From contig CP136067.1 of NCBI GenBank assembly GCA_032622095.1, forward strand, positions 137,271,990 to 137,335,989: 64,000 nucleotides of DNA, written 5' to 3'. Position numbers and translations under genes: made by a program. The notes below the pieces were generated by a model. The model searched no databases and was not told the DNA's origin. It saw only the letters and a list, made by a program, of their open reading frames with translations. Shown here in pieces: positions 33,315-44,720 of the stretch (position 1 is its first letter; every line of letters begins with the position of its first letter). This DNA comes from Siphonodentalium dalli. Taxonomy: Eukaryota > Mollusca > Scaphopoda > Gadilida > Siphonodentaliidae.

Positions 33315-35229
33315 TTAATATATATACAATTCTGATTGTTAGCATTGGCCATAGAAGCGCGGACCATGGCGTCCTGGACCTCCCCACGTATGGACAGATG
33401 TCATCTACATGTGGAGTCCCGGAATATATCCGCCGTCGACACCGGTCCACACATCCATACAAGGAATGTAAATATTCGAGTTAAATCGCCCATAGTTTAC
33501 ATGTATATCGATACTTTTGGGTCATGCAGGGATGTCCATTGTTCTAGGTTATACCAGTGTTAGTGTCTTTACGTTCCGTATATGCATATACTCCTTCAGA
33601 TTGAGGGGGTGCAGGATGAGCTATTGTGAACCAACCATATGTGAATGGTTGGTTCACCGCCATGTGATAGATCATCCTGACTCGGTGACACACCAAGTCA
33701 GGCTGCTCTGTAGGTTGGGAGTGAGAGGGACACACACCAAAACGCATACTAGTGTGGTCGTTGATTCTGAATTTGGGGATAAACCCGGAAGAAATTGGAT
33801 ACAAGCTGCTGTTGGTGTTATTCGACGCGGAAAAGATTCAGGAACAACATATCCAAAATCCGAAATCCGCTCATGGGGAAAATTCAGTATCCAAGATGGC
33901 GTAACAGATGGCCGCCAAATGAATAATTTTCCAGTCAACGCCCATTGACACGCAAACCCTCAGTGAATATGGAAAACAATCTCACCAAAACAGATTCCAC
34001 ATTGATAATATACATGTGTTACAACATATGTAGAGATAATTTGGTTGTGAATTGGGACAGAATTCTGTCCATATAACCGCCGAATTCGATAAAATTCTAA
34101 TTTTCAAGAATATATTTTTCTAAGACAACAGTCAATTATATTTACATACCATATATGTCTAGTATACATACTCATGTTGGTATCATGCGCGTCGGTAAAG
34201 CCCCAGGAACAACATATCCAAAATTCATCGACATCCGCGAATGGACAAACATTACAGAGCACTTTCAATTACAACAGATATGTTTGACTATCAAAGTCTG
34301 TTTTCATCAATTTAAGTAACCGGTTATTAACATGAACGAATTTATGTGCTTGATTTGTCCATACAATCTACTAGAACTGCGAATAATACGATAAACAGCT
34401 TTATGTGCACCACTAATATCAAAATAAGCTGGCTGGAAATATTGGTTGGTTCGACAATCAAGAGCGTTTACTACATAACACAAGTTATATGCTATAAGCT
34501 TCCCGGCAATGTCGCACTGTAATACAACAAAGAACATTTGTTACAGAACGCGTGCTATATGCTTGTTCTCACATCTGCGCATTATAGGTATCGACTATCG
34601 GCTGCTTTTTCGCATATACATGTAGCTTCATTGCTTGTATTATCTCATTTCGGGTTATGTATGTCCAAGTAGTTGCAACAGCCCTGGGTTGAAGGCTTAT
34701 AAGTTGAAACATAACGGTGCTAACGTACGCAGGAGAGCTGTTACTATACATATTCTATATTTCTGTCATTTAATGTATTGTCAATCCATATATCAATTGG
34801 TATTGTATTGAATATAGAGTCATGGCAGTATTTTCCGAGCCGCAAGAAGTTACGCAATTTCGGGATGACGTGTGTCTTATGCCCATCTTGTTTTGATGAC
34901 AAACCTCCCATCATCGTGTCTAGTGAAATGCATGTGACATTGATCAATTTCTGTGATAAACGTGAGCGGCACGACCTGAACGATTATTTGAATGAGCGCT
35001 ATTAGATGACACCAGTCGGTAAAGTTCTTGTTCATTCGGATTGCCGTAGATATTTCACAGACCCAAAACAGGCGACAACCGTTCGGTCGAAATAACTGAG
35101 ATCTGGTGTGTTGCCATTTGATTTCAAGACAGACTGCATTTTTCTGTTGTACGCCTGCCACTATAGACCCTCGACGCCCAGACATGGTTGAGATGAATGC
35201 AATAAGTGGTTTATACAAAGCCAATGAAA

Positions 35230-36730
35230 GTAGAGTAATTACTGCAATTGCTGTGCATGGCTGGTTCTCAACCATTGTTGAAACTCGAGGAATGTTTGAG
35301 AAAATATGAATCGTTGCTTATTGAGAAATCTCCGACAGCAAAGTTGTGGGTTCAGTATATGGAATATGTACAAACGTTGAAAAATTCCATTGAATAGAGA
35401 GGACAGAAAATCTCGCTACTGTGGGGCAAATGTTCAATCTATTTGCCGTAAACTGTCACGGCAACTATACCAAGAGCTGTCGACTGTGTCTCCAGCAAAT
35501 GGTGTAACTACCCAATAGCACATTTGGCTGTACAAGAGTTTCGAAAATGGGTTTCATGCTGTACGTAGGAGCAATAGATTATGGGGAGGATTGTCAACAG
35601 ATCTCAGAACATGTCAGTATGTGTTCTATTAAAGGCAGATGAGGGCTTTCAATGGGTAGAGGAATGACCAAATATGTAGATATATAGCATGCATAGATGT
35701 GCCGAGATGCATGATGCTATGACAGAATTAACCAAACTTAGACACACCACCAGTGAACAGCACGCTGAGTTTTGGGCAAGTAGGAGCAAACGTGATTTAG
35801 GCAATTTAAACTACGCTGCATGTCGTCTGAGTTAACATCTAGTGATGGGGACGGTGTTAGCTGTACTGATTCTGAACATGTCGGTTTCGAGATCCACAAA
35901 AAGCTCAACAGCATAAGTATCACATATCAATCCTCTATCAAGAGGAAGGATGAAATAAAATCTCTTGACCATTTAAATCTTAGAATCAGAGTTGATAATG
36001 ATCGAATGCAATTCAATCCAACAGTGCCATTCTCACGATTGATAGCAATTATTACACAACACGAGGAGGACATGGCTAAATATACGAACTGACACAATAC
36101 CAACATCACTATTCATGCGACGAGGAAATTCGCAACAGCCCAACTAGCTAAAGTGTTGACTGACTCTGTCCGGGGTTGTGAACTGCCGGAGCAAGCCATC
36201 GCTGTTATCGATGGTGTGGTTCTTCTCCAACGAGTTATGTGGGCAAAATGCATATGCCGAAAAGTAGCTAACCGATATGTTAAGCACGTGCGAACGAAAT
36301 ATGGAGTTATGGAAATGGTCCATCGATCAAAGACCACGAACACCGAAGGCGAAGTTGGAAAACATGTGCAGATGTTCAACTCAAAAGATCACATGGATGG
36401 TCATGTGAACCAAGAGACAATTCTCTCAAACGAGAACAATAAGAGTCAGTTTATTGATTTGTTGGGTCAACTACTCAACGCAGATTGACAAACAATATAC
36501 AAGAGTACAGGAGATGCGGACACATTGATAGTAGTAATTTGTGTTTGTGTCCCAAAAATGGACTGAAATGTGTTGAACATTGCATGTTGAGATTGTCGCG
36601 GAGATGGCTGCATAAACACAGAGGAATAGGCTATCTTGACATTGCTGATTGCATTACGGTTTCTTGTATGTTGTTCAAGTTGTTTGGCAGAGACCAAGTG
36701 TGGCTATTGGACATATTAATGGGAGAATAG
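35230..36730 (+). pseudogene. Pseudogene of an unnamed repeated invertebrate protein family
   Basis: Several frames carry consecutive pieces of one protein, interrupted by stops and frameshifts. In order: LEECLRKYESLLIEKSPTA and KLWVQYMEYVQTLKN (about 35288-35394); WLYKSFENGFHAVRRSN (about 35515-35575); MHDAMTELTKLRHTTSEQH (about 35705-35765); an Asp/Ser-rich part with SRLIAIITQHEEDMAKY (35820-36090); LAKVLTDSVRGCELPEQA and IDGVVLLQRVMWAK (36130-36260); QETILSNENNKSQFIDLLGQL (36410-36470); KSTGDADTLIV (36500-36535); then a Cys-rich end CLCPKNGLKCVEHC followed in another frame by DCRGDGCIN. I recognise this order from uncharacterised, multicopy predicted proteins in cnidarian and lophotrochozoan genomes, probably mobile. 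The Asp-containing segments could belong to a PIN-like nuclease, which is inference. At least two stops and three frame changes make it inactive. Confidence 0.6.
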
Positions 36731-37243
36731 TCTAAGAAAGGCATAAGGTTGAAATTTTCAAATTTACGAAATTCGGCCGCCATATTGACATCCATCATCA
36801 CATTTGGTAACCACATTATATTTATGTATCGTCTGTCCCATGGTTAAGTCAATATAGCTTCCGGTTTGGCTGGATAATCCGGAGTTCGTGTGCTAATGGG
36901 CACCGAATCTAAATATCACCATTTGGCCGCCATCTTGATCGCCATCTTGTATCCTGACTGCTTGTACTATATTTTGTGAATTTTCGATATGTTGGTCTTG
37001 GTTATTTTTATGCATCAAATACAGAGCTATTACATAAATTACATTGTCTTTTGTCTAAATCTGTTCCCGTACAATCTCCGATTTCCACCGGAAACCTATG
37101 ATTTCGCGTTCTAATACGTATTAAAGCTATGACTTACCTCTTCTTCAGACATGAAAGGTATAATGTTTTTGTACCTAATGTTCTTGAATTATTCGATAAA
37201 AACGAAACTTAGAAGAACTGAATGCGCCATAACATTACTGAAG

Positions 37244-37271
37244 ATATATATATATATATATATATATATAT
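37244..37271. repeat. (TA)n microsatellite
   Basis: Pure AT dinucleotide run of about 28 bp. Confidence 0.95.
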
Positions 37272-37559
37272 CGCGTTCTCTGATTTAGAATGTAGCATCA
37301 TCGTGGCTGTTAGGCGACTCCATCCTGACCACCTTCGTGGCGGTGGTGTGAGATCTGTGCTAGCTTTGCGCCTTCCTGATTCATTTCCGTGGTCCATTTT
37401 CGAAATTATACAATTAATTTTCACAGTATAGAGTTGATCAGCATATATGCAATTACTTTGTGGCAACATATTGGTTCCGAATAATGTTTGATTTAAGTGA
37501 ATTTTTAGCTACAAATAGATATCTATCATGTAGTCGTTTGGGGCGATTTCAAAACACAG

Positions 37560-37563
<4 letters not shown>

Positions 37564-37613
<50 letters not shown>

Positions 37614-37755
37614 ACACACACACCGTCATACCCCCCCCCCCTCATACACACACACTCGCGCGCTCTCTCCCTTTCTCTCTCTTTCCCACTTTCCCCACCC
37701 ACCCTCTCCCTATCCCTACCCTCTCGTATCTCGCCCTCTCCTTCCCTATCCTCCA

Positions 37756-37792
<37 letters not shown>

Positions 37793-38232
37793 ACCCACAC
37801 ACACACCCTCACCCCCACACATACTCGCGCTCCCTCCCTTTCTCCATCTCTCTTTCCCACTCGCCCTACCCACCCATCTCCCCTCTCCCTACCCTATCCC
37901 CATCTCTCTCTCACACACACTACAGCGCGCTCTCTCTCTCCCTTGCTCTCCCACTATCCCTACCCACCCTCTCCTCTCTCCCTATCCCTACTCGCTCCCT
38001 CTCCTTCTCCTCTCTCTCTCTCACACTCGCTATCTCCCTCTCTCTCTCTTTCCCACTCTATCGCTCTCTCTTTCCCATTCTGTCGCTCTCTCTCTCACTC
38101 GCTCTCTTCCTCTCTCTCTCTTTTCCGCTCTCCCTAACCACCCATCTCCCCTCTCCCTCTCCCTATCCTACCCTCTCCCATCTCTCCCTCTCCTTCCCCT
38201 CCCTCTCCCCTCTCCCTCCCCTCCTTATCTCC
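37564..38232. repeat. Compound CT/CA pyrimidine tract, about 670 bp
   Basis: Nearly uninterrupted C/T on the plus strand with (CT)n, (CA)n and TCCC-TACC minisatellite blocks (for example CACCCTCTCC-CTATCCC at about 37698, 37968). Long open frames through it are low-complexity artefacts. Such homopurine-homopyrimidine DNA can form triplexes. Confidence 0.95.
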
Positions 38233-39381
38233 CCAATATATGTATGGTTGGTAGTTACCATCTCGTTCCATATATGCGAAATTATGTCATGTCTCCGTTC
38301 GTTATAAGTGATAAACGACGTATATAACTGTTGCAAATAAACTTTATTATTAAAAAGTAACAATGATATGAAACAAGAAAACTAATAACGTAATTAAATT
38401 TATTTTTATAGAACAAATCATATATCACAGTTAGGCTAGAGCGGTTTCGCAAATTCCCGAAGCACGATGTCCATATATAGGATGACTATAAAATGCATTA
38501 CATTGAGTATTTAACAACTCCGATGAGGAGGTCCATCTAAGTGGCTATCACTTGTCCTCCAATCCCATCACCATCTTATTTTGGTAAATAAATATGTTTA
38601 AACCATGGTAAATGTTGTATAAATAGTAAGATGCCTTTCCCTATATACATATGTTAATATTTATAGGTGGTGAGAGCAAAGAATTGAATTGAGATACTGT
38701 TTCTCACTTATATTATTTTCACGCCCTATGCGGATCATCGATATTAATTACGACTTCCTCTATTCAGAAATAACTAAATTGGTCGAAATTTCAATTATTG
38801 TTACAAGTGTATTGGTGGTATTGCCATATACGAATGTACAACATATTGTAATGAATTGTGAGCGTATCCAACATTGTGTAGACTATATCTAGACTCGTTT
38901 GCTTCTCAATAATATATGCAAACAATGCTTAGTTACCAATACCATGCGATAACGATAATAACACTACTCGTGATTTAATCGACTCCCTCATATAAACTAT
39001 GAGAAGTGCCCCAGTGGGGGTCGTGCCGACAAACGGGAATTTGCGCAACCGCTCTATATATAGGTGAGGCCAGTTCCCAAAGAGATTACGCGTGACTTGC
39101 ATAATGTTTGTATTGGTATTGTTTTAATTTGGTAATAGGAATTAATCTCCAAATCAATATATATCATACCAACAGTCGACACCGCACGTCTATATGCCAA
39201 TGTAGTCTGGTCGTTTCATTAATTTGACTGGACTAATAAGGAACTGAAAAATTGGCACAAAAAACCCCATAAATATAACCCTGTTTCAAAGATATGAGTA
39301 ACGTTTTCCACAAAGCGAATTTTGGATATATTGTTCCCCAGATTCTGCCCGACAAAATAACACCAAAATCTTGCCAATTTA

Positions 39382-39407
39382 ATATATATATATATATATA
39401 TATATAG

Positions 39408-39441
<34 letters not shown>
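39382..39441. repeat. (TA)n microsatellite
   Basis: A TA run with one GC interruption at its centre (ATATAGCTATAT), so it is itself a palindrome. Confidence 0.95.
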
Positions 39442-39445
<4 letters not shown>

Positions 39446-40257
39446 TTCACCTTAAAAACCGAGTCTCAAAAAGAAAATTACAATTTTCACCAATTTTTTT
39501 TTACCCAAAAATGACGACTTTCCCACCCTGGGATTCATGAGGATTTTGGGTTATGTTATTATGGGTATAGTCACATTCAAACACAACAAAAGACATTGCA
39601 TGGCAATTTGTTCACGGTTGGGTGTTTCTTTCCATCAGATTTACTGGACTAATAAGGACCAGCAAAATTGACACAAAAAGCTATAAATACGACCCAATTT
39701 CAAAGAGCAGTAGAAATTTTCCCCAAAGCGGATTTCGGATATGTTGTTCCCCAGATTCTGCCCGACAAAACTACACCAAAAACAGCTTGTCAACAAGTTA
39801 TTTTCATTATAATTACCATGTTGTTGGCATCGTTCATAGAGCACACCGGTGTATTTGGCACTAATCCATAGCTCAAATCCCATAATGGCCAGGTTCAGTG
39901 TACAAAACCAATTTAAGGGTTACTCTATTGTGATAATTGTCTACATGCTTTTTGTGCTGTATATCTACATATATGTATCCAGTTGTTTGGCTTCACGCAT
40001 CGCAATACAATTTACAAGTCTACACGTTATCTGAATGGACAATGGCAATTTAGAGAGATTCAGCTTGTGATTTTGATTTGTAACTTGTATAGCCATTAAA
40101 CTAACATTTTCTAAAGATGTCCAATCATATATGACATATATACATGGTTCCATTTACCAATGATGAAGGTCATCCGTCCAACGTGATCATTTGACCTAGA
40201 CGCGCACGGTCATATCGTTTTGAAGATTTGTGTCCAACGTGGAACTTGTATCGAAGA

Positions 40258-40455
40258 GGAATAATCCAATATGGGTAATTTTTCAGGATTTAGTCGGAAA
40301 TATGGCTTGTTGCCATTCATCGGAAAGCTCTCGGAAATATGGCTTGTTGCCATTCATTGGAAAGCTCTCTCCAATGAATGGCAACAAGCCATATTTCCGA
40401 CTAAATCCTAAAATATTACCCATAATTCTGCTGTGGTTAAGGAGTCGATTATAAA
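40258..40455. repeat. Foldback, rearranged relative of 63101-63315
   Basis: Arms contain ATGGGTAATTTTTCAGGATT, TAGTCGGAAATATGGCTTGT and GCCATTCATYGGAAAGCTCTC, and the inverse. The left arm carries a tandem duplication of about 40 bp (CTCGGAAATATGGCTTG twice). Confidence 0.8.
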
Positions 40456-41208
40456 CCACATGAGAATTATGGGTAACTTTTCAGGATTTAGTCATAAATG
40501 TGTAATTTCCATTATAAGCTACAAGCCATGAGTCACAAGCTTAATATCTCTAATATCACAAAAAATATCACGAATGGCATGATGCTCCTTCGTTCGTTTG
40601 GCGTTAAATACAAATTGCTTCCATGTAGCGACGTGGCGACATGCAGTGGGGGGGGGTCTTGCACGAGTGGTCTCACCTTCTAACTTGTGGCCACACGCCT
40701 GACGCAACAGTAATTGGAAATTTTAGACTAACACGTGTTAAAGTTATTAAGTTAGTCATTTTTAGTGAGAATTTGTTGTTTTCAGATCAGACTATTTTGG
40801 TAGTTTCTGTCGAATGTTTTATACTTAGTTGGCCATCACTTGGACAATTTCCAACCATGTGCGTTAGGTCGATACAATTGTATTTAATCGCAAAGCTTGA
40901 AGTTCCAATTGTATTAGTTGGAAAATTCCAACACAAATGGCTGTGTAGATGAAGTTTCCTGGACCTGTTCAACGGTTTGTTTCTAGATGGAAAATTAATG
41001 CCAAGTTGAACACCTCCTCGACTCGAGCTATTAATAGCCACGTCCCTGATTTATTACGGTAAATATACAAAGTTCCGGCATTCAAAGAGACATAAGGCAC
41101 ACGCATGCATTGCATGGGTAAATGTGAAAAAACAAAAAGGTTTGGAAAACCATCATCAATAGGAAGAATATTGAAAAACAGAGAATTGCAAGAGTCTGGG
41201 AGAACAGT

Positions 41209-41225
41209 CAGGGGCGTAGTTATGC
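41209..41225 (+). repeat. hAT-like terminal repeat fragment
   Basis: CAGGGGCGTAGTTATGCG resembles the terminal repeat of hAT elements and the right border of the hAT pseudogene (CAGGGGCGTA read on the minus strand at 57840). No transposase lies next to it. Confidence 0.35.
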
Positions 41226-41379
41226 GACTTGTTTGTTCATGTGAAGTTTGGGGGTAAAACATAACATCAGTCCATATTTCCAAAAACAAACTCAAAATCT
41301 GAAGTTAAAAATTGTCGAAGTACATGGATGTGGAACAGAACTAGAGAGAGAGAAGTGCGGGAGTCGCACCGAAAATTGG

Positions 41380-41430
41380 CAGCACCCGGAATCCCAAGCC
41401 GGTCACCCATCAAAGGACTAACCGAGCTCG
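41380..41430 (-). pseudogene. 5S rRNA fragment (3' half)
   Basis: On the minus strand GGTTAGTCCTTTGATGGGTG and ACCGGCTTGGGATTCCGGGT, ending GCTGC, correspond to the 3' half of animal 5S rRNA (the GGTTAGTACTTGGATGGGAGACC...GGTGCTG region), including box C, with a few changes. The 5' half and box A are missing. It ends in CAATTTTCGGTGCG instead of a T-run. Either a truncated 5S pseudogene or part of a 5S-derived SINE. Confidence 0.7.
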
Positions 41431-41436
41431 ACGTAT

Positions 41437-42136
41437 GTTCTATGGAAAAACAAACAGTTTATTGTCACAATTGTGACATTTTATTAGTTATTGGTGATTT
41501 TAGGTGAGTGGGTCAAGAACCCTTAAAAACCGATATAGAAAGATATATGAACGGGGCGTCGACGTAAGCAAGTATTTTACCAACCGATTTCATTAGCTGG
41601 TTTACGTCGAGGACTTTTCCAACAATAACAAAAACGACTGTATGTGGAACTTTTAGTGGATGTTACAAATAGTATTACCAAATTTTTTTTATTTTAAATA
41701 TATATTTTTTAATCAAAATTGCATGCGGCTTTGTTCCAACATTAGCCAACTTTTCTATCCCGTTTCATAGAAAATAATTGGAGAAAAATATTATTTCCTA
41801 GTGACAGAAGTCGCTGTTGTCTATTTTCTCTGTCCCCAAGTTATTATACCCTCAAATCTACACAGAAAATTTAGGGAAGAGATACACTATAAAACAAAAA
41901 CATATTTATAAATGTATCACCTCTATAAGATGAACACGGAAAATGAGATTTTGTCACTTTTTTTAATCATTTTTTCTTACATTCTTTATCAATTTACCAT
42001 TTTTTTTTCTTATATTCTTTAACAATTTTTGTCATTTTTATCCTTATTTCTTACATTCTTTAGCACATTTTTATCATTTTTTTCATATGTTCTTTCATAT
42101 TTTAACAATTATAAAAAATAATATAATTTCTTTTAG
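41437..42136. other. Intergenic; TTTCTTACATTCTT-rich stretch
   Basis: No gene. 41950-42120 repeats the phrase TTTTTCTTACATTCTTTANCA at least four times. The same phrase flanks the 69-bp hairpins near 43250 and 53900, so it is probably part of the element that carries them. Confidence 0.55.
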
Positions 42137-42205
42137 GCCAATGCATTCTCTTATATATGCGAGGCGACCTATAGTCGACTCGCATATATAAGAGAATGCA
42201 TTGGC
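42137..42205. repeat. 69-bp hairpin, copy H1
   Basis: GCCAATGCATTCTCTTATAT, then ATGCGAGGCGACC, and the inverse, ending ATTGGC. Followed by CACAGGG and, at 42244-42253, AAAGGGTTAA, the right-end motif of the element at 43123-43490. Confidence 0.92.
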
Positions 42206-42483
42206 ACAGGGTTTTCGCAAAAATTCAGGATGCTCCCGTCATGAAAGGGTTAAAACCATTATCACTAAGAAGAACAAGGAAAACAGATAGACTTTGTTCT
42301 TATTTGTATTGATAATTCAAGAAATTTCGCATGTTGAAACCATTGTTATATACACATTACTGTTACAGTGCACGTCACGTTGTCAGCAAACATAGCCAAA
42401 TGATATTGCAAATCAAAATTATTAGTTTGCTGTAAAGTTTGCATTGCTCTGACCGTTTGTGATAGCGTGCAGTATTGGCGGTA

Positions 42484-42720
42484 TACCGTAAAGGGATACT
42501 GTACTCAAATATTGTTGTTGGTTTCAATTGTCTCTGAATCGTAGAAAAAGGTAACCAGATTTCCATATTTTAACAGCATACCCACCGCCAACGCCGCCCG
42601 TATCTTTAACCTGAACGTTTACAGAATACATCTTCGACTCAAATTACTTAGTTTTCCATATATTTTCGACAGTGGATCGTTGTTATCACCCGAAATTTAT
42701 TGAAAATGGCGTACTTTACC
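42484..42720. repeat. Dispersed repeat, copy of 8453-8945
   Basis: Interrupted at about 42577-42597 by ACAGCATACCCACCGCCAAC and GCCGCCCGTATCT, the terminus of a family A MITE, ending at a TTAA. Confidence 0.65.
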
Positions 42721-43148
42721 CCTTTAATTGTTACCATACATTAAAGGCCCACTTAATTTTCGAACCCCCAGATCATCTATATAAAATATATGCCATATTA
42801 CATACCATTTGAAAGAGGAAGCTCCAAAACGTTGTATTATCAACTTGTCCGGTGTAATAAACTGTGAATATGTTGTTTGTGTTGAGTTACTGACGTGTGT
42901 ATCATCTGGATTGTGGTTCAAATTGTATTATTTTCAATGGAGGGGGAATAAAGATAGAGTTATTCCCCTTCCATTGAAAATACATTTCTAGTTTGAATTC
43001 TGTTGCATTCTGGAAGCCAAAACGGGGGGTAATCTATCTATGATTTCAGCTGTTTTCTATTTCTCTATGGGCATCTTCTGTGACACAGACGTTTCAAGTG
43101 GTGATGAATTATAGTATTTTAACCCTTTACCCAACAGAAGGGCCCTGT

Positions 43149-43217
43149 GCCAATGCATTCTCTTATATATGCGAGTCGACCATAGGCCGCCTCGCATATA
43201 TAAGAGAATGCATTGGC
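43149..43217. repeat. 69-bp hairpin, copy H2
   Basis: Same stem as H1; spacer GTCGACCATAGGCCGCC. Confidence 0.92.
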
Positions 43218-43272
43218 TTAACACATTAAAAATTATAAAATTGTTAAAGAATGTAAGAATTGTTTTTTTTAG

Positions 43273-43341
43273 GCCAATGCATTCTCTTATATATGCGAGG
43301 CGACCTATGGTCGACTCGCATATATAAGAGAATGCACTGGC
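43273..43341. repeat. 69-bp hairpin, copy H3
   Basis: Same stem; spacer GGCGACCTATGGTCGAC. One stem mismatch (GCACTGGC). Confidence 0.92.
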
Positions 43342-43535
43342 ACAGGGCATAACTGTAACCATCACAATGTGGTCAAGGAGCCGGTTCCATTGATATCCAT
43401 ATTTGTATGGTTCTATTGAGACAGACCGAAGATATTTTAGGCTGTTGAAGCTTTATTTGGCCGGTTTTGGCCGGTTTGTTGAATAAAGGGTTAATCATAT
43501 TTTATGGCATATATTTTCATTAAAACAGTAGTCTC

Positions 43536-43538
<3 letters not shown>

Positions 43539-43575
<37 letters not shown>
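43539..43575. repeat. (CT)n microsatellite
   Basis: A pure CT run absent from the paralogous MITE at 62.3 kb. Confidence 0.93.
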
Positions 43576-43579
<4 letters not shown>

Positions 43580-44004
43580 CTCCCCTCTCCCCTAAAAAAA
43601 AATCAATGACTCGAAAATTAAGTGGGTCTTTAACATATTTCTTACTACATGTATATACAATGTAATAGATGGTCTTATCTGGTATTCGACGAGATTGGAT
43701 GCGATTCGTGTTTCAGAAGGTGTTCACGATTGGCCAGATGTTCGATTCACCGCTGTGCTATTTATCAACCCAGAATCCGGTTGAGGAGAACTACTCCCAT
43801 CATCAACCAGACTGACACAAATATGACCGCACAGCTGCTGGTGCATGCAGTGGGTTTGAACTCCAAGATGATTTCTTTTATATGTGTAGCCAACCCACAG
43901 CTAGGGTTACCTTGTGTTACTGAATCAACAGTTGATGAGCACTCGGAGACCGTATCGTAAAGCCTGAAATTTAAATGAAAGTTCTATTAAATTTAAGAAT
44001 TTAA

Positions 44005-44443
44005 AGGTACTCAATCCGATCAGAGGGTCCTGTATTACTATTTCTTTGGCTTTGGGGGTAAAAAATATTTGATTCGAGTCCAGGAACCCACCCATCAAAG
44101 CTCAGAGTGATTATATATCGATTTTTGAAATTTATTAATTTTCGGAGATGTAGCCCACAAGTTGGCAGAACCACGTGATCAAAACGGACAAATTGCGGGT
44201 GTAAGATGGATAACTCTAAAATCAAGTGGTTATTATTGTTAATAGTAAGCACTTGATTTTAGAGTTATCCATCTTACATCCGCAATTTGTCCATTTTGAG
44301 CACGTGGTTCTGCTAACATGTGGGACATATCTCCAATAATTAACAAACTTCATAAATCGATATATAATCACTCTGAGCTTCGATGGGTGGGTTCCTCGAC
44401 TCGAATCAGATATTTTTTACCCCCAAAGCCAAAGAAATAGTAA
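44005..44443. repeat. Large foldback, about 440 bp (family E)
   Basis: Arms of about 215 bp with few mismatches, centred near 44235. Left arm begins after TTAA with AGGTACTCAATCCGATCAGA; inverted landmarks include TTACCCCCAAAGCC, GAACCCACCCATC and ATCCATCTTACA. A partial copy at 54891-55155 begins TTAA-AGATACTCAATCCGATT, and a fragment lies at about 48327-48362. Confidence 0.87.
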
Positions 44444-44568
44444 CGTATCATATACGTGAAAATGACTTTCCCCATTTCCTCGGCTTTGGCCGTACCCTCG
44501 GCTTTGGCCGTACCACGTACACGGGAGTGAATCAGACGCTCGGTTTGCAACCATAAGCCAGGGCCCTG

Positions 44569-44720
44569 TTTCGTGAAGCAATGTCATATATAAGATTATA
44601 TAAAGATGGACTTAATCTAAGAATTAAGGTGGATCTTATGATGTAATTTTTCCGTTTCAAGAACGCGTTTCACAAAACAAGATTAAGTCCTACTTAAGTA
44701 GTAAGTTAAGTTCCCGCTCA
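44569..44720. repeat. GGGCCCTGTTTC dispersed repeat
   Basis: Begins GGGCCCTGTTTCGTGAAGC and contains repeated CTTAAGT and TTTCACAAAAC phrases. Relatives: 46448-46640 (GGGCCCTGTTTCATGAAGG, then CATAAG/CTTAAC phrases) and 48195-48290 (inverted, AAACGCGTTCTTGAAACGG). A small non-coding mobile family; class unknown. Confidence 0.6.

Larger units (their letters stand above)
31155..35229. other. Intergenic, no gene seen
   Basis: Contains an A-rich CAAAAA tract (31328-31372), the palindrome at 32087-32183 and the TTAA element at 32963-33314. Two short near-identical phrases, GGAACAACATATCCAAAATYC (33839, 34205), recur inverted at 39311 and 39720, so they belong to an unidentified dispersed repeat. 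The frame at 33517-33948 overlaps that repeat and has no recognisable domain. Confidence 0.5.
36731..41373. other. Intergenic, repeats only
   Basis: Holds the microsatellites at 37244-37271, 37564-38232 and 39382-39441, the foldback at 40258-40455, and two partial copies of a dispersed repeat (39300-39345, 39710-39790). The phrases GGCCGCCATATTGACATCC (36774) and GGCCGCCATCTTGATCGCC (36930) resemble the ATGGC units at 48.5-49.6 kb. No coding exon recognised. Confidence 0.5.
43123..43490. mobile_element. Nested TTAA-flanked element with two 69-bp hairpins (family D)
   Basis: A 368-bp insertion between TTAA at 43119-43122 and 43491-43494. The homologous site in 62307-62787 has one TTAA (TCTTTTAATCATATT). 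Termini CCCTTTA and TAAAGGG are inverted repeats. Contains hairpins H2 (43149-43217) and H3 (43273-43341). Confidence 0.85.
42745..43629 (+). mobile_element. TTAA-flanked MITE, family C, with nested insertion
   Basis: TTAA at 42741-42744 and 43630-43633. Termini AGGCCCACTTAATTTTCGA and its complement (AAGTGGGTCT). Homologous throughout to 62307-62787, which lacks the insertion at 43123-43490. The right end also includes a (CT)n run at 43539-43575. Confidence 0.87.

Noticed and set aside
33517-33948. 143-codon frame on the plus strand
   Set aside because: It overlaps open frames on the other strand and includes the dispersed phrase GGAACAACATATCCAAAATC found at three other places; no domain.
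35820-36488. Two separate small genes of 90 and 111 codons
   Set aside because: Neighbouring frames hold the adjoining blocks of the same protein, so these are pieces of one pseudogene.
37460-38137. Long open frame of Ser/Leu/His-rich sequence and its antisense counterparts
   Set aside because: It is a translation of the CT/CA microsatellite; no non-repetitive codons or splice context.
43649-43960. 103-codon frame, and an alternative frame with RFTAVLFINPESG after GTGTTTCAG
   Set aside because: Some protein-like texture and an acceptor-like AG, but the frame closes after about 20 codons without a donor and no family is recognised.
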